From IMG/VR virus record IMGVR_UViG_3300035180_000724, positions 1 through 22,769 of that record: DNA of 22,769 nucleotides, one strand, 5' to 3'. The stretch comes from a virus. The notes under the pieces are model-generated. The model searched no databases. It saw only the letters and a program-made list of their open reading frames with translations, and was not told where the DNA came from. Numbering within the stretch: position 1 is the stretch's first letter; every line of letters begins with the position of its first letter. Below are positions 7,128-13,335 of the stretch, piece after piece. A program made the translations under genes and the position numbers.

Positions 7128-8693
7128 ATGGCGGTCACCTCTTCCGCACTGACCAAGAACAACGCAACATCCACATTGGCGAGCTCGATCACCAATGTGG
7201 CGACATCGTTGACTGTGGCTGCGGGTGATGGCGCGAAGTACCCTAACCCCGGGGCGGGTGAGTATTTCTACTGCACATTGTCGAACGCACTGGGCACGAC
7301 GATTGAGATCGTGAAGGTCACCGCACGTGCGACTGACGTGTTTACGGTTGTGCGTGGGCAGGACGGTACTACTGGGCAAGCATTCAACGCTGGTGACATC
7401 GTTGAGATGCGACCGGTGTCTGCACTTTTTGGTGAGAAGCTTGACGCAAAAGCGCTGAAGTATGTGAGCAAGACAGCTGACTACACTGTTGTTGCTGCCG
7501 ACCTTGGGTACACGATCGAAGCCAACACAAACTCAATCACGCTCTCGCTGACGGCGGCTGCTACCCTTGGGGAAGGGTTCTGGTTCATTGCCAAGAACAA
7601 TAACGCGGCTGGTGCTAACACACTGGTGGTTGACCCCAACGCGTCCGAAACCGTTGACGGCATTGCGACTTGCACTGACTACCCGGGTGCAGTCCGGTTG
7701 TTCTATTGTGACGGTGCTAACTGGCGCTCCCATCTTATCCAAGGTGGTACAGCCCAATGGGCAACGGGTGGGTCGTTCTCCTTTATAATGCCGAACAACG
7801 CCGTTGAGCTTTCTGTAAAGCTTTACGGTGCAGGCGGTGGTGGTGGTGCTGGACAATCAGCAGCAACAGCAACTGCACGTCTTGGGGGAACGGGCGGCGG
7901 CGGCGGATCCAGACAAGATAGAACCTTTTCACCCTTTGACTTTGGTGCGTATGGCTCAACCTCAACTATTGTTGTGGGGACAGGCGGGAGCGGCGGTACA
8001 GGAACTTCCGGTGCCGCTGGTAGTAACGGCGCTGGTGGCGGCAATACTTCAATCAATGGCTCCATTGTTGCTTATGGCGGTGGTGGGGGTAAAGGTGGAA
8101 CGAGCGCAATTGCAGCTGGTGGTGGTACAGGGGCGGGAACAAGCGGCGCAGGAAACACCGCTCCAACTGCAGCTTCAGCGGGCGGCTCCCCTGCAACAGC
8201 AACAAACGCTGTTGGTATTTCTGGGCAAGGTGCTGGCTCCACAACCAATGTTAACACTTCCCCTAATCCTGCTGAATGGGGTGGGGCTGCTGGCGGCGGC
8301 GTCTTAACTGCTGGCGGCGCAGGAGGCCCCGGTGGACGGGCTCTCTATGGTGGTCCCGGTGGGGGTGGTGGTGCAGGGATAACAACTGGCAACGCAGCAG
8401 CAGCTGGCGGCGCAGGAGGCGCTCCCAATTCTTGGAGCACTGGCGGCGGCGGCGGCGGTGCTGGCGGGACCACTGCAGGAACTTCCGGTACAGCTGGGAC
8501 TGTCACAGCTGGGACTTCCTATGCGGGTTCGGGCGGTGGCGGCGGAGGTACTAATGGCACATCTACGGTAGGTGCGGGGGGCGCAGGTGCTCGCGGTGCC
8601 GGTGGCGGCGGAGGTGCAGCGGCGTTGACGGGCACGGCTGGCGGCGCTGGCGGTAAAGGCGGCGACGGTTTTGCCGCGATTGCGTATAAGTAA
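7128..8693 (+). CDS. Tail fibre 1: shared anchor, beta domain, glycine-rich tip
   Basis: 521 residues. Residues 1-105 are the anchor domain shared with the genes at 8707 and 10038 (core YFYCTLSNA, IEIVKVTARATDVFTVVRGQ, DIVEMRPVSALF). Residues 112-203 form a fibre beta domain (SKTADYTVVAADLGYTIEAN, then SETVDG, then CDGANWR) of a type common in phage fibres. From about 208 there is a strand segment (FSFIMPNNAVELSVKLYGAG) leading into some 285 residues dominated by Gly with Ala, Ser and Thr. Similar tips in S16/T2-type gp38 adhesins fold as polyglycine-II helix bundles whose loops bind receptors; that analogy is inference. It ends FAAIAYK. No clear Shine-Dalgarno is present, so coupling to the upstream stop is likely. 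Probable receptor-binding protein. Confidence 0.8.
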   Translation: MAVTSSALTKNNATSTLASSITNVATSLTVAAGDGAKYPNPGAGEYFYCTLSNALGTTIEIVKVTARATDVFTVVRGQDGTTGQAFNAGDIVEMRPVSALFGEKLDAKALKYVSKTADYTVVAADLGYTIEANTNSITLSLTAAATLGEGFWFIAKNNNAAGANTLVVDPNASETVDGIATCTDYPGAVRLFYCDGANWRSHLIQGGTAQWATGGSFSFIMPNNAVELSVKLYGAGGGGGAGQSAATATARLGGTGGGGGSRQDRTFSPFDFGAYGSTSTIVVGTGGSGGTGTSGAAGSNGAGGGNTSINGSIVAYGGGGGKGGTSAIAAGGGTGAGTSGAGNTAPTAASAGGSPATATNAVGISGQGAGSTTNVNTSPNPAEWGGAAGGGVLTAGGAGGPGGRALYGGPGGGGGAGITTGNAAAAGGAGGAPNSWSTGGGGGGAGGTTAGTSGTAGTVTAGTSYAGSGGGGGGTNGTSTVGAGGAGARGAGGGGGAAALTGTAGGAGGKGGDGFAAIAYK

Positions 8694-8706
8694 GGAGTAG
8701 CCCTCA

Positions 8707-9732
8707 GTGGCACAGGCACTAGTCAAGAACAACGCGTACAGCACCCTAGCCTCTGGCATCACGAGCTCAGCGACGTCGTTGACTGTTGCCACTGGGCATG
8801 GTGCTCGCTTCCCCGCAGTATCCGGGGGTGACTATTTTTATGCCACGTTGATCAACGCGTCGAACTTGCTTGAGATCGTCAAGGTCATTGCGCGGGCTGG
8901 TGATGTGTTCACTATCCAGCGTGGTCAGGATGGGTCGTCCTCGTTTGCATATCTGGCTGGTGATCGTATCGAGCTTCGCCCTGTGGCGGCGCTGTTCAAC
9001 GACAAGCTTTCGCTTGGCGGCGGCACGCTGACTGGTCCATTGGCCGTGCCCGCGGGCGCTGTGACTACACAGGTTCCACAAGTACAGGAAGTTGTGAAGC
9101 GCTCTGGCGACACGATGACTGGTCCACTTACTGTGCCTACGGTGAACGTGACTACGCTTTATGGTAGTGGAGGGATCGTTGATTTCCCCACAGGTAACAG
9201 GTTAGTGTCTCCTGATGCGGGCAGTTTTGTAGCCCCCGGGATGGTGCTCCAGACTGTCTACGCGCGCATTGATACACAGGCCACATATACGTACACGACC
9301 AGCGCCGGTCCGGGCTTCAGCGTGATGGACCTCACTGCGCTGACGATCAGCATCACGCCGAAGCTTGCTACATCGAAAATCCTCTTACAGGCTATGATCA
9401 GCGGCAGCCACAGCGACCAAGACTTTCTTTTCATCCTCGATCGGAATGGTACACCTATTGGGCGCAATGCTAGCGGTACAACTCGGCAGTTTGGTCTTGC
9501 AGCTGGTTCAGGCCAGAGCGGGTCCACCACCACTGATGGGTATCAGTGGAATTTCTTCTACATGGACGCTCCCGGGGCAACGTCTGCGCTTACCTATAAG
9601 GTGCAGTATCAGTCGTCGGAGAACGCCGTCCAGACGAGGACCTTCTACCTCAACCGCACTGCCGCGAACACAAACGCAGACTTCAACGAAGTCGGCATCA
9701 GTCAGATTATTGCACAGGAGATTGCACAGTAA
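8707..9732 (+). CDS. Tail fibre 2: shared anchor with beta-sandwich head
   Basis: 341 residues from a GTG at 8707, supported by AAGGAG at 8692-8697. Residues 1-98 are the shared anchor (YFYATLINA, LEIVKVIARAGDVFTIQRGQ, RIELRPVAALFNDKL). Two short phage-fibre motifs follow, GGTLTGPL (105-112) and SGDTMTGPL (133-141), known from many side-tail fibres. From about 176 comes a distinct C-terminal domain: APGMVLQTVYARIDTQATY, SITPKLATSKILLQAMISG, YQWNFFYMDAPGATSALTYK and a closing ISQIIAQEIAQ. This layout (VLQTV... SITPKLATSKIL... LTYKVQYQ... EI) recurs in fibres of marine and other phages and probably folds as a trimeric beta-sandwich. Unlike its two relatives it has no glycine-rich tip. Probable receptor-binding or fibre-branch protein. 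Confidence 0.8.
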   Translation: MAQALVKNNAYSTLASGITSSATSLTVATGHGARFPAVSGGDYFYATLINASNLLEIVKVIARAGDVFTIQRGQDGSSSFAYLAGDRIELRPVAALFNDKLSLGGGTLTGPLAVPAGAVTTQVPQVQEVVKRSGDTMTGPLTVPTVNVTTLYGSGGIVDFPTGNRLVSPDAGSFVAPGMVLQTVYARIDTQATYTYTTSAGPGFSVMDLTALTISITPKLATSKILLQAMISGSHSDQDFLFILDRNGTPIGRNASGTTRQFGLAAGSGQSGSTTTDGYQWNFFYMDAPGATSALTYKVQYQSSENAVQTRTFYLNRTAANTNADFNEVGISQIIAQEIAQ

Positions 9733-10034
9733 TGGACCTCGCTGCTGCGCTTAAGATACTCTATCCCAATGCAACGTGGTCGATTGAGCGTGACTACGCT
9801 TCCCTTGTGTGGCCGAACCAGATGGATGAGAAGCCATCAGAAGAAGTACTCGTGGCCGAAGCCACTCGGCTGCAGGCAGAGTGGGTTCGCACGGAGTACC
9901 AACGCAAGCGGGCCAAAGAGTACCCTGATCCCCGCGTTTACCTTGATGCGATCGTCAAGGGTGACACCGCACAGATGCAGCAGTATGTTGATGCGTGCTT
10001 GGCAGTGAAAGCCAAGTACCCGAAGCCGGAGTAG
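9732..10034 (+). CDS. Small tail-fibre assembly chaperone-like protein
   Basis: 100 residues; ATG overlaps the stop of fibre 2 (TAATG). The N-terminal part is a small beta/alpha unit (ILYPNATWSIERDYASLVWP). The rest is a long helix (VLVAEATRLQAEWVRTEYQR) followed by KEYPDPRVYLDAIVKGDTAQ and YVDACLAVKAKYPKP. The 'YQR.RA.EYP...YLDA.VKGD' style is known from small proteins next to fibre genes, often annotated as tail assembly chaperones or XkdW-like. Its place between two fibre genes fits a folding or trimerisation helper. No direct evidence is visible; a minor virion protein is possible. Confidence 0.58.
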   Translation: MDLAAALKILYPNATWSIERDYASLVWPNQMDEKPSEEVLVAEATRLQAEWVRTEYQRKRAKEYPDPRVYLDAIVKGDTAQMQQYVDACLAVKAKYPKPE

Positions 10035-10037
10035 TAG

Positions 10038-11285
10038 ATGGGCGTCCAAGTCACAAATAACGCAGCGAGTAAGCTGGCCGGCAGCATTGACACTGTCGTC
10101 ACTTCGCTGTCTGTTACGGCCACTGAGGGCGCAAAATTTCCCGCAGTTTCGACTGCGTCAGGTAATTATTTCTACGCGACACTTATCGACACAGCGGGCA
10201 ACATTGAGATCGTGAAGGTCACCGACCGTGTCACTGACACGTTCACGATCGTGCGTGCTCGTGATGGCACAACAGCCAAGTCGTTCTCAGCCAATGACCG
10301 CGTTGAGCTGCGCCCCGTAGCGGGACTTTTTAATGATCTCCCCAACCGGTTGCTGCAGACAGCCGACTACGCTGATGCGTCGATCACCACAGCCAAGCTT
10401 GCTGTGATGGGTTCTGTCACACCGAACACCTATGGCGGCCCCGGTAAGTACACCCAGTTCACTGTAAATTCCAAAGGCCAAGTTACTGCTGCCAGCGAAA
10501 GCTCAGGCGCGCTGCAGCAGACGACGTTTGCGTATACTGGCGGTGCACAGACATGGACAAAGCCTGCCGGCGGTACGTGGGCGCTGATCGAGCTATGGGG
10601 CGGTGGCGGGTCCGGTGGTAAGGGTCGCGCCAACTCTGCTGCTGGCGGCGGCGGTGGCGGGCGCTATATCCGCCGTCTGGTTTTGCTGTCTACGCTCGGC
10701 GCAACTGAGACCGTGAATATCGGCGCTGGTGGTGCTGCGCAGGCATCTGCGGACAGTAACGGTAACCCCGGCGGGGCCACTACATTCGGCACAGGTCCTA
10801 CACTTGTTACCGCATACGGTGGCGGTCCCGGCATGGGGACAGATGTTTCGGGTAACAATGGTGGCGGTCATGGCGGCGGAATTGGTGCCGTAGGTGGTAC
10901 ACAGGCCGTCGCTTCGACGGCGCTAGCCCTCAATAGCAGCTCAGACACACCGGGAGGGCGGTATGGTGCTTCCACTGCTGGTGAGGCTGGCGCGTCTGGG
11001 GAACACGCTGGGGGCGGTGGTGGTGCATGCAATAGTGGTACTTCTGTTGGTGGTGCTGGCGGTAACTCAACTTGGGGCGGTGCTGGTGGGGGTGCTGCGT
11101 CTGAGGTTAGTTCTCCCGCCCCGGGGGCCGGCGGTACGTCACAGTTTGGTGGGAATGGCGGCGCTGGGGCGTTCGACTCGAACAACGCTACGGCAGGTTC
11201 TGTCCCCGGTGGTGGTGGCGGCGGTGCAGAGCAGGGTACTAGCGGCGCAGGTGGCAACGGTCGCGCGATCATAACTGTTTTCTAG
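10038..11285 (+). CDS. Tail fibre 3: shared anchor, short stalk, glycine-rich tip
   Basis: 415 residues; the previous gene ends in two consecutive TAG codons directly before this ATG, with GGAG upstream. Residues 1-101 are the shared anchor (YFYATLIDT, IEIVKVTDRVTDTFTIVRAR, RVELRPVAGLFNDL). Residues 107-153 carry fibre motifs (YADASITTAKLAV, then GKYTQFTVNSKGQVTAASE). Residues 164-190 resemble the strand segment that leads into glycine-rich fibre tips (FAYTGGAQTWTKPAGGTWAL, then IELWGGGGSGGKG). From 187 to the end the chain is Gly-dominated with Ala, Ser and Thr, ending GRAIITVF. It is the partner of fibre 1 in architecture but shares little beyond general glycine richness at the tip. Probable receptor-binding protein; polyglycine-II folding is inference. 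Confidence 0.8.
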   Translation: MGVQVTNNAASKLAGSIDTVVTSLSVTATEGAKFPAVSTASGNYFYATLIDTAGNIEIVKVTDRVTDTFTIVRARDGTTAKSFSANDRVELRPVAGLFNDLPNRLLQTADYADASITTAKLAVMGSVTPNTYGGPGKYTQFTVNSKGQVTAASESSGALQQTTFAYTGGAQTWTKPAGGTWALIELWGGGGSGGKGRANSAAGGGGGGRYIRRLVLLSTLGATETVNIGAGGAAQASADSNGNPGGATTFGTGPTLVTAYGGGPGMGTDVSGNNGGGHGGGIGAVGGTQAVASTALALNSSSDTPGGRYGASTAGEAGASGEHAGGGGGACNSGTSVGGAGGNSTWGGAGGGAASEVSSPAPGAGGTSQFGGNGGAGAFDSNNATAGSVPGGGGGGAEQGTSGAGGNGRAIITVF

Positions 11286-11297
11286 GGGGCGGAGCAA

Positions 11298-11594
11298 ATG
11301 GCACCTCGGCGGACTTCTACTCAGGTATCACAAGATACTGACATGGCGATTATCAAAGTGAAGCTCGATGCACTGCTCTCACAGGTATCAAAGCTAGAGC
11401 GGGACATGGACTCCCGGTTTGCTGCTGCGGCTGACCTTGCTCAATTGCGCAAAGAGTTTTCTGATCTGGTCAGTACGAGTGTAACACAAGATCAATTCTG
11501 GCCCATTAAGACAGCAGTTTATGGCGCGATTGGACTCGTCTTGGTAGGCGCGCTAGGGTCTATTCTGGCCCTTATCTACAGGAGTTCATCATGA
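11298..11594 (+). CDS. Coiled-coil protein with C-terminal membrane segment (XhlA/holin-accessory-like)
   Basis: 98 residues with GGAG upstream. Residues 17-58 form a likely amphipathic coiled coil (IIKVKLDALLSQVSKLERDM). Residues 70-94 are one membrane segment (KTAVYGAIGLVLVGALGSIL). This arrangement, coiled coil then C-terminal TM then a short basic tail, is typical of XhlA/haemolysin-like and other small phage lysis accessories that sit beside holins and endolysins. It opens the lysis block and overlaps the next gene (ATGA). It could be the holin itself, a holin partner or an antiholin; I cannot tell which. Confidence 0.58.
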   Translation: MAPRRTSTQVSQDTDMAIIKVKLDALLSQVSKLERDMDSRFAAAADLAQLRKEFSDLVSTSVTQDQFWPIKTAVYGAIGLVLVGALGSILALIYRSSS

Positions 11595-12091
11595 GGCAGG
11601 TCATTTTCTGGGTGCTGTTTGTTTTCGGGGTTGCTACTAGCCTGACCCCCGGTGTATTTCTACTTATGCTTAACGCACCCTCGCCTGTGCAGGATTTGCA
11701 AGTTAGGGTCCTCACCCCCGTGGTGGCACCGGGACAAGAGTTCCAAGTCGAGATTTCTTCCGTACTCACTGATGAGTGCTCAGGCACGATCTGGCGGTCG
11801 ATCATCGACTCGGCTGGTGTTCGCACTGAGTATCAGCCGGCCGTGCGCCCTGACCAAGCCACATACACCGTGAAGCTTACTGTCCCGCTGGGGGCCAACC
11901 CCGGTGTTGCATACTACCAAGTGAAAGTTGAGTGGGTGTGCAACGCAGTGCAGCGTGTTTTCCCGCGCGTTACCCAGCAGCGGGCAGCTGTATTTGTGAT
12001 TAAACCACTGCCCGGGCAAATCCCGGACCTCGATAAACAGGGGGTGTATAGAGCCCCTGACACGCTTGCGGCAGAAGGAGCATCCCTATGA
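11591..12091 (+). CDS. Membrane-anchored periplasmic protein of unknown function in lysis block
   Basis: 166 residues; ATG overlaps the upstream stop and AGGAG precedes it. Residues 4-27 are hydrophobic (VIFWVLFVFGVATSLTPGVF), a TM anchor or uncleaved signal. The remainder looks like an Ig-like beta domain: VQDLQVRVLTPVVAPGQEFQ, then CSGTIWRSIID, then ATYTVKLTVPLG and YYQVKVEWVCN. Two cysteines could form a disulfide in the periplasm. The C-terminal 30 residues are Pro-rich. No family is recognised. It overlaps the endolysin start (ATGA) and so is co-translated with it. Possible roles are endolysin or holin regulation, superinfection exclusion, or a membrane-tethered virion protein; none is shown by the sequence. 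Confidence 0.65.
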   Translation: MRQVIFWVLFVFGVATSLTPGVFLLMLNAPSPVQDLQVRVLTPVVAPGQEFQVEISSVLTDECSGTIWRSIIDSAGVRTEYQPAVRPDQATYTVKLTVPLGANPGVAYYQVKVEWVCNAVQRVFPRVTQQRAAVFVIKPLPGQIPDLDKQGVYRAPDTLAAEGASL

Positions 12092-12588
12092 CAATGATCT
12101 GGCCAATGGAACGGGACTGTGACGCATTCTACGGGAACCCTCGCGGCCCCGGCGGCGCTGTGGTGAACCCGAAGTGGTACCAAGCCAACATCGTGAACAT
12201 CGCCCCACCGTTCCCCATGCACATGGGGTCGATCAAGATCATGCACTTCCCAGTACATACTAAGTGCGCCGCTGCGTTCAAGCAGTGGATGAAAGCCATG
12301 CTGGACAACGCAGGTGGCGACCCCGGCAGGCTCGCTGTCTGGGGCGTAGACGTGTTCTCGGGGTCGTTCAATTACCGGGCTAAGCGTGGATCGAACGCTC
12401 TCTCCATGCACTCGTACGGGATCGCTGTTGACCTTGACGCTCCGCGGAACCAGTTCAAGAGCCGCAGCATACACTTCGCGCAGTTTAAGCAGCAGGTTGT
12501 ATCCCCTTTCCTTGACCTTGGCGGTGAGTGGGGCGGTAACTGGAAGAACTCGACTGATGGTATGCACTTCCAATTTGCACATCCATAG
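12088..12588 (+). CDS. Endolysin, peptidase M15-type (L-Ala-D-Glu or D-Ala-D-Ala peptidase)
   Basis: 166 residues with AAGGAG before the ATG. It cuts peptidoglycan peptides during lysis. The zinc-peptidase M15 signature is complete: S106-M-H108-x2-G-x3-D115 (SMHSYGIAVDLD) gives two zinc ligands, GGEWGG supplies the catalytic Glu147, and DGMHFQF supplies the third ligand His160. The upstream segment FNYRAKRGSNAL fits the substrate-binding Arg region of VanY/Ply-type enzymes. There is no cell-wall binding domain and no evident signal peptide, so release needs a holin. Its neighbours are two membrane proteins upstream and a holin candidate and spanins downstream. Substrate bond specificity cannot be read from the sequence. 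Confidence 0.88.
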   Translation: MTMIWPMERDCDAFYGNPRGPGGAVVNPKWYQANIVNIAPPFPMHMGSIKIMHFPVHTKCAAAFKQWMKAMLDNAGGDPGRLAVWGVDVFSGSFNYRAKRGSNALSMHSYGIAVDLDAPRNQFKSRSIHFAQFKQQVVSPFLDLGGEWGGNWKNSTDGMHFQFAHP

Positions 12589-12636
12589 TGTACATTGACG
12601 TAGTTTAATACAACCCAACCACAGAAGGAACCTCAC

Positions 12637-12951
12637 ATGTCTATTCTGAACTCGAATTCCATTACCAACGTGACCGCGATCCTTGCGGGGGTCGTGGCTG
12701 TTGTACCGAAACTCGTTGGCTGCACTGTCGATGCCACAACGCATGTTGCTGCATGTGCTGACAGCTGGGTCGGTCCGGCCTATGCCCCGTGGCTCGCCTT
12801 CGCCCTCGGTGTCATCGCCTTTGTTAGTGCCTCGTTCGGCTCTGGTACGATCACCCAGAACCTGTTCGCTAAGGTTGTGCCTGTCGTTGAGCATCAAGAC
12901 GCCGCGCCCGGTGTGGTGACACAGGCTCAAGTCGATACACCGCACGCCTGA
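12637..12951 (+). CDS. Holin candidate with two membrane segments
   Basis: 104 residues; AAGGA stands before the ATG after a 48-base gap, the longest spacer in this block. Two hydrophobic segments are seen, about residues 9-28 (ITNVTAILAGVVAVVPKLVG) and 48-68 (AYAPWLAFALGVIAFVSASF), separated by a loop with two cysteines (C29 and C40), and followed by a hydrophilic tail of about 35 residues. A two-TM layout next to the endolysin is that of class II holins. Its stop overlaps the i-spanin start (TGATG). The call is from topology and position, with no specific family recognised. Confidence 0.62.
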   Translation: MSILNSNSITNVTAILAGVVAVVPKLVGCTVDATTHVAACADSWVGPAYAPWLAFALGVIAFVSASFGSGTITQNLFAKVVPVVEHQDAAPGVVTQAQVDTPHA

Positions 12952-13181
12952 TGAACTACTTCAAGCTCGCCCTGTTCTTCCTCTCGCTTGGTCAGTTGTT
13001 GTTCAACTATCTGGCCAAAAAGAATGCTATCTCGGAGGAACAGCGGCGAGCTTATCTCCAGACTTTACAGGATTGCGCTGCAGCAGCGAAAACCAAAGAA
13101 GAGGTTATCAAAGATGTCGCCAAGAAAACTGAACAGCAGGTTGACGCTGATCTCTCTGGTGATTTCCGCGACGGTCCTTAG
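12951..13181 (+). CDS. Inner-membrane spanin subunit (Rz-like)
   Basis: 76 residues, ATG overlapping the previous TGA. An N-terminal membrane segment (YFKLALFFLSLGQLLFNYLA, residues 3-22) is followed by a charged helical periplasmic stretch (SEEQRRAYLQTLQDCAAAAK, then TKEEVIKDVAKKTEQQVDA). This is the topology of Rz-type i-spanins, which bridge the periplasm with an outer-membrane partner to fuse the membranes at the end of lysis in Gram-negative hosts. It is short for an Rz protein, most of which exceed 100 residues. The assignment is strengthened by the lipoprotein gene that overlaps its 3' third in another frame. Confidence 0.75.
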   Translation: MNYFKLALFFLSLGQLLFNYLAKKNAISEEQRRAYLQTLQDCAAAAKTKEEVIKDVAKKTEQQVDADLSGDFRDGP

Positions 13182-13335
13182 TGCCTGCGGCCCCGAGAAA
13201 CTCCCAAAGCCTGAGCCTGCACAGGTAGGCTGCCACGCGTTCTTCATAATTCATCCGTCACGCCAAGACACGCTTGACACGAAGAAGCAAGTGCTCTCCC
13301 ACAACACGATCTACCGGAAGGTCTGCCCAGCATGA
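13114..13335 (+). CDS. Outer-membrane spanin lipoprotein (Rz1-like), overlapping the i-spanin in another frame
   Basis: 73 residues, starting at an ATG inside the i-spanin gene (68-base overlap, different frame); GAAGAGG lies upstream. The N-terminus is a lipoprotein signal: basic MSPRKLNSRL, hydrophobic TLISLVISATV and lipobox LSAC with Cys25 as the lipidated residue, followed by GPEKLPKPEP. The mature part is about 49 residues with Pro early and further Cys at 40 and 71. An overlapping i-spanin/o-spanin arrangement is well known from lambda-type Rz/Rz1. The frame stays open upstream to an ATG at 12988, but a lipoprotein signal must be N-terminal, so the internal start is preferred. Its TGA overlaps the ATG of the next gene. 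Confidence 0.82.
   Translation: MSPRKLNSRLTLISLVISATVLSACGPEKLPKPEPAQVGCHAFFIIHPSRQDTLDTKKQVLSHNTIYRKVCPA

Noticed and set aside
7828-8307. Alternative + strand frame of 159 codons inside fibre 1
   Set aside because: It is rich in Leu, Val and Gln because GGT/GGC/GCA codons are read in a shifted frame; fibre 1 frame has the anchor domain and continuous glycine pattern.
12589-12636. Possible promoter in the spacer before the holin candidate (TTGACG ... TAATAC)
   Set aside because: The two elements are separated by only about 5 bases, far from the 16-18 needed for a sigma-70 promoter, and no phage-type promoter motif is repeated elsewhere in the window.
11914-12945. 343-codon open frame on the - strand across the endolysin and holin genes
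   Set aside because: It is opposite the M15 endolysin, whose zinc motif is complete, and crosses several + strand gene borders. No recognisable domain.
12988-13113. Upstream extension of the o-spanin frame to the ATG at 12988
   Set aside because: It would place some 42 basic residues before the lipoprotein signal, which must be N-terminal; the ATG at 13114 gives a standard signal and a plausible ribosome site.
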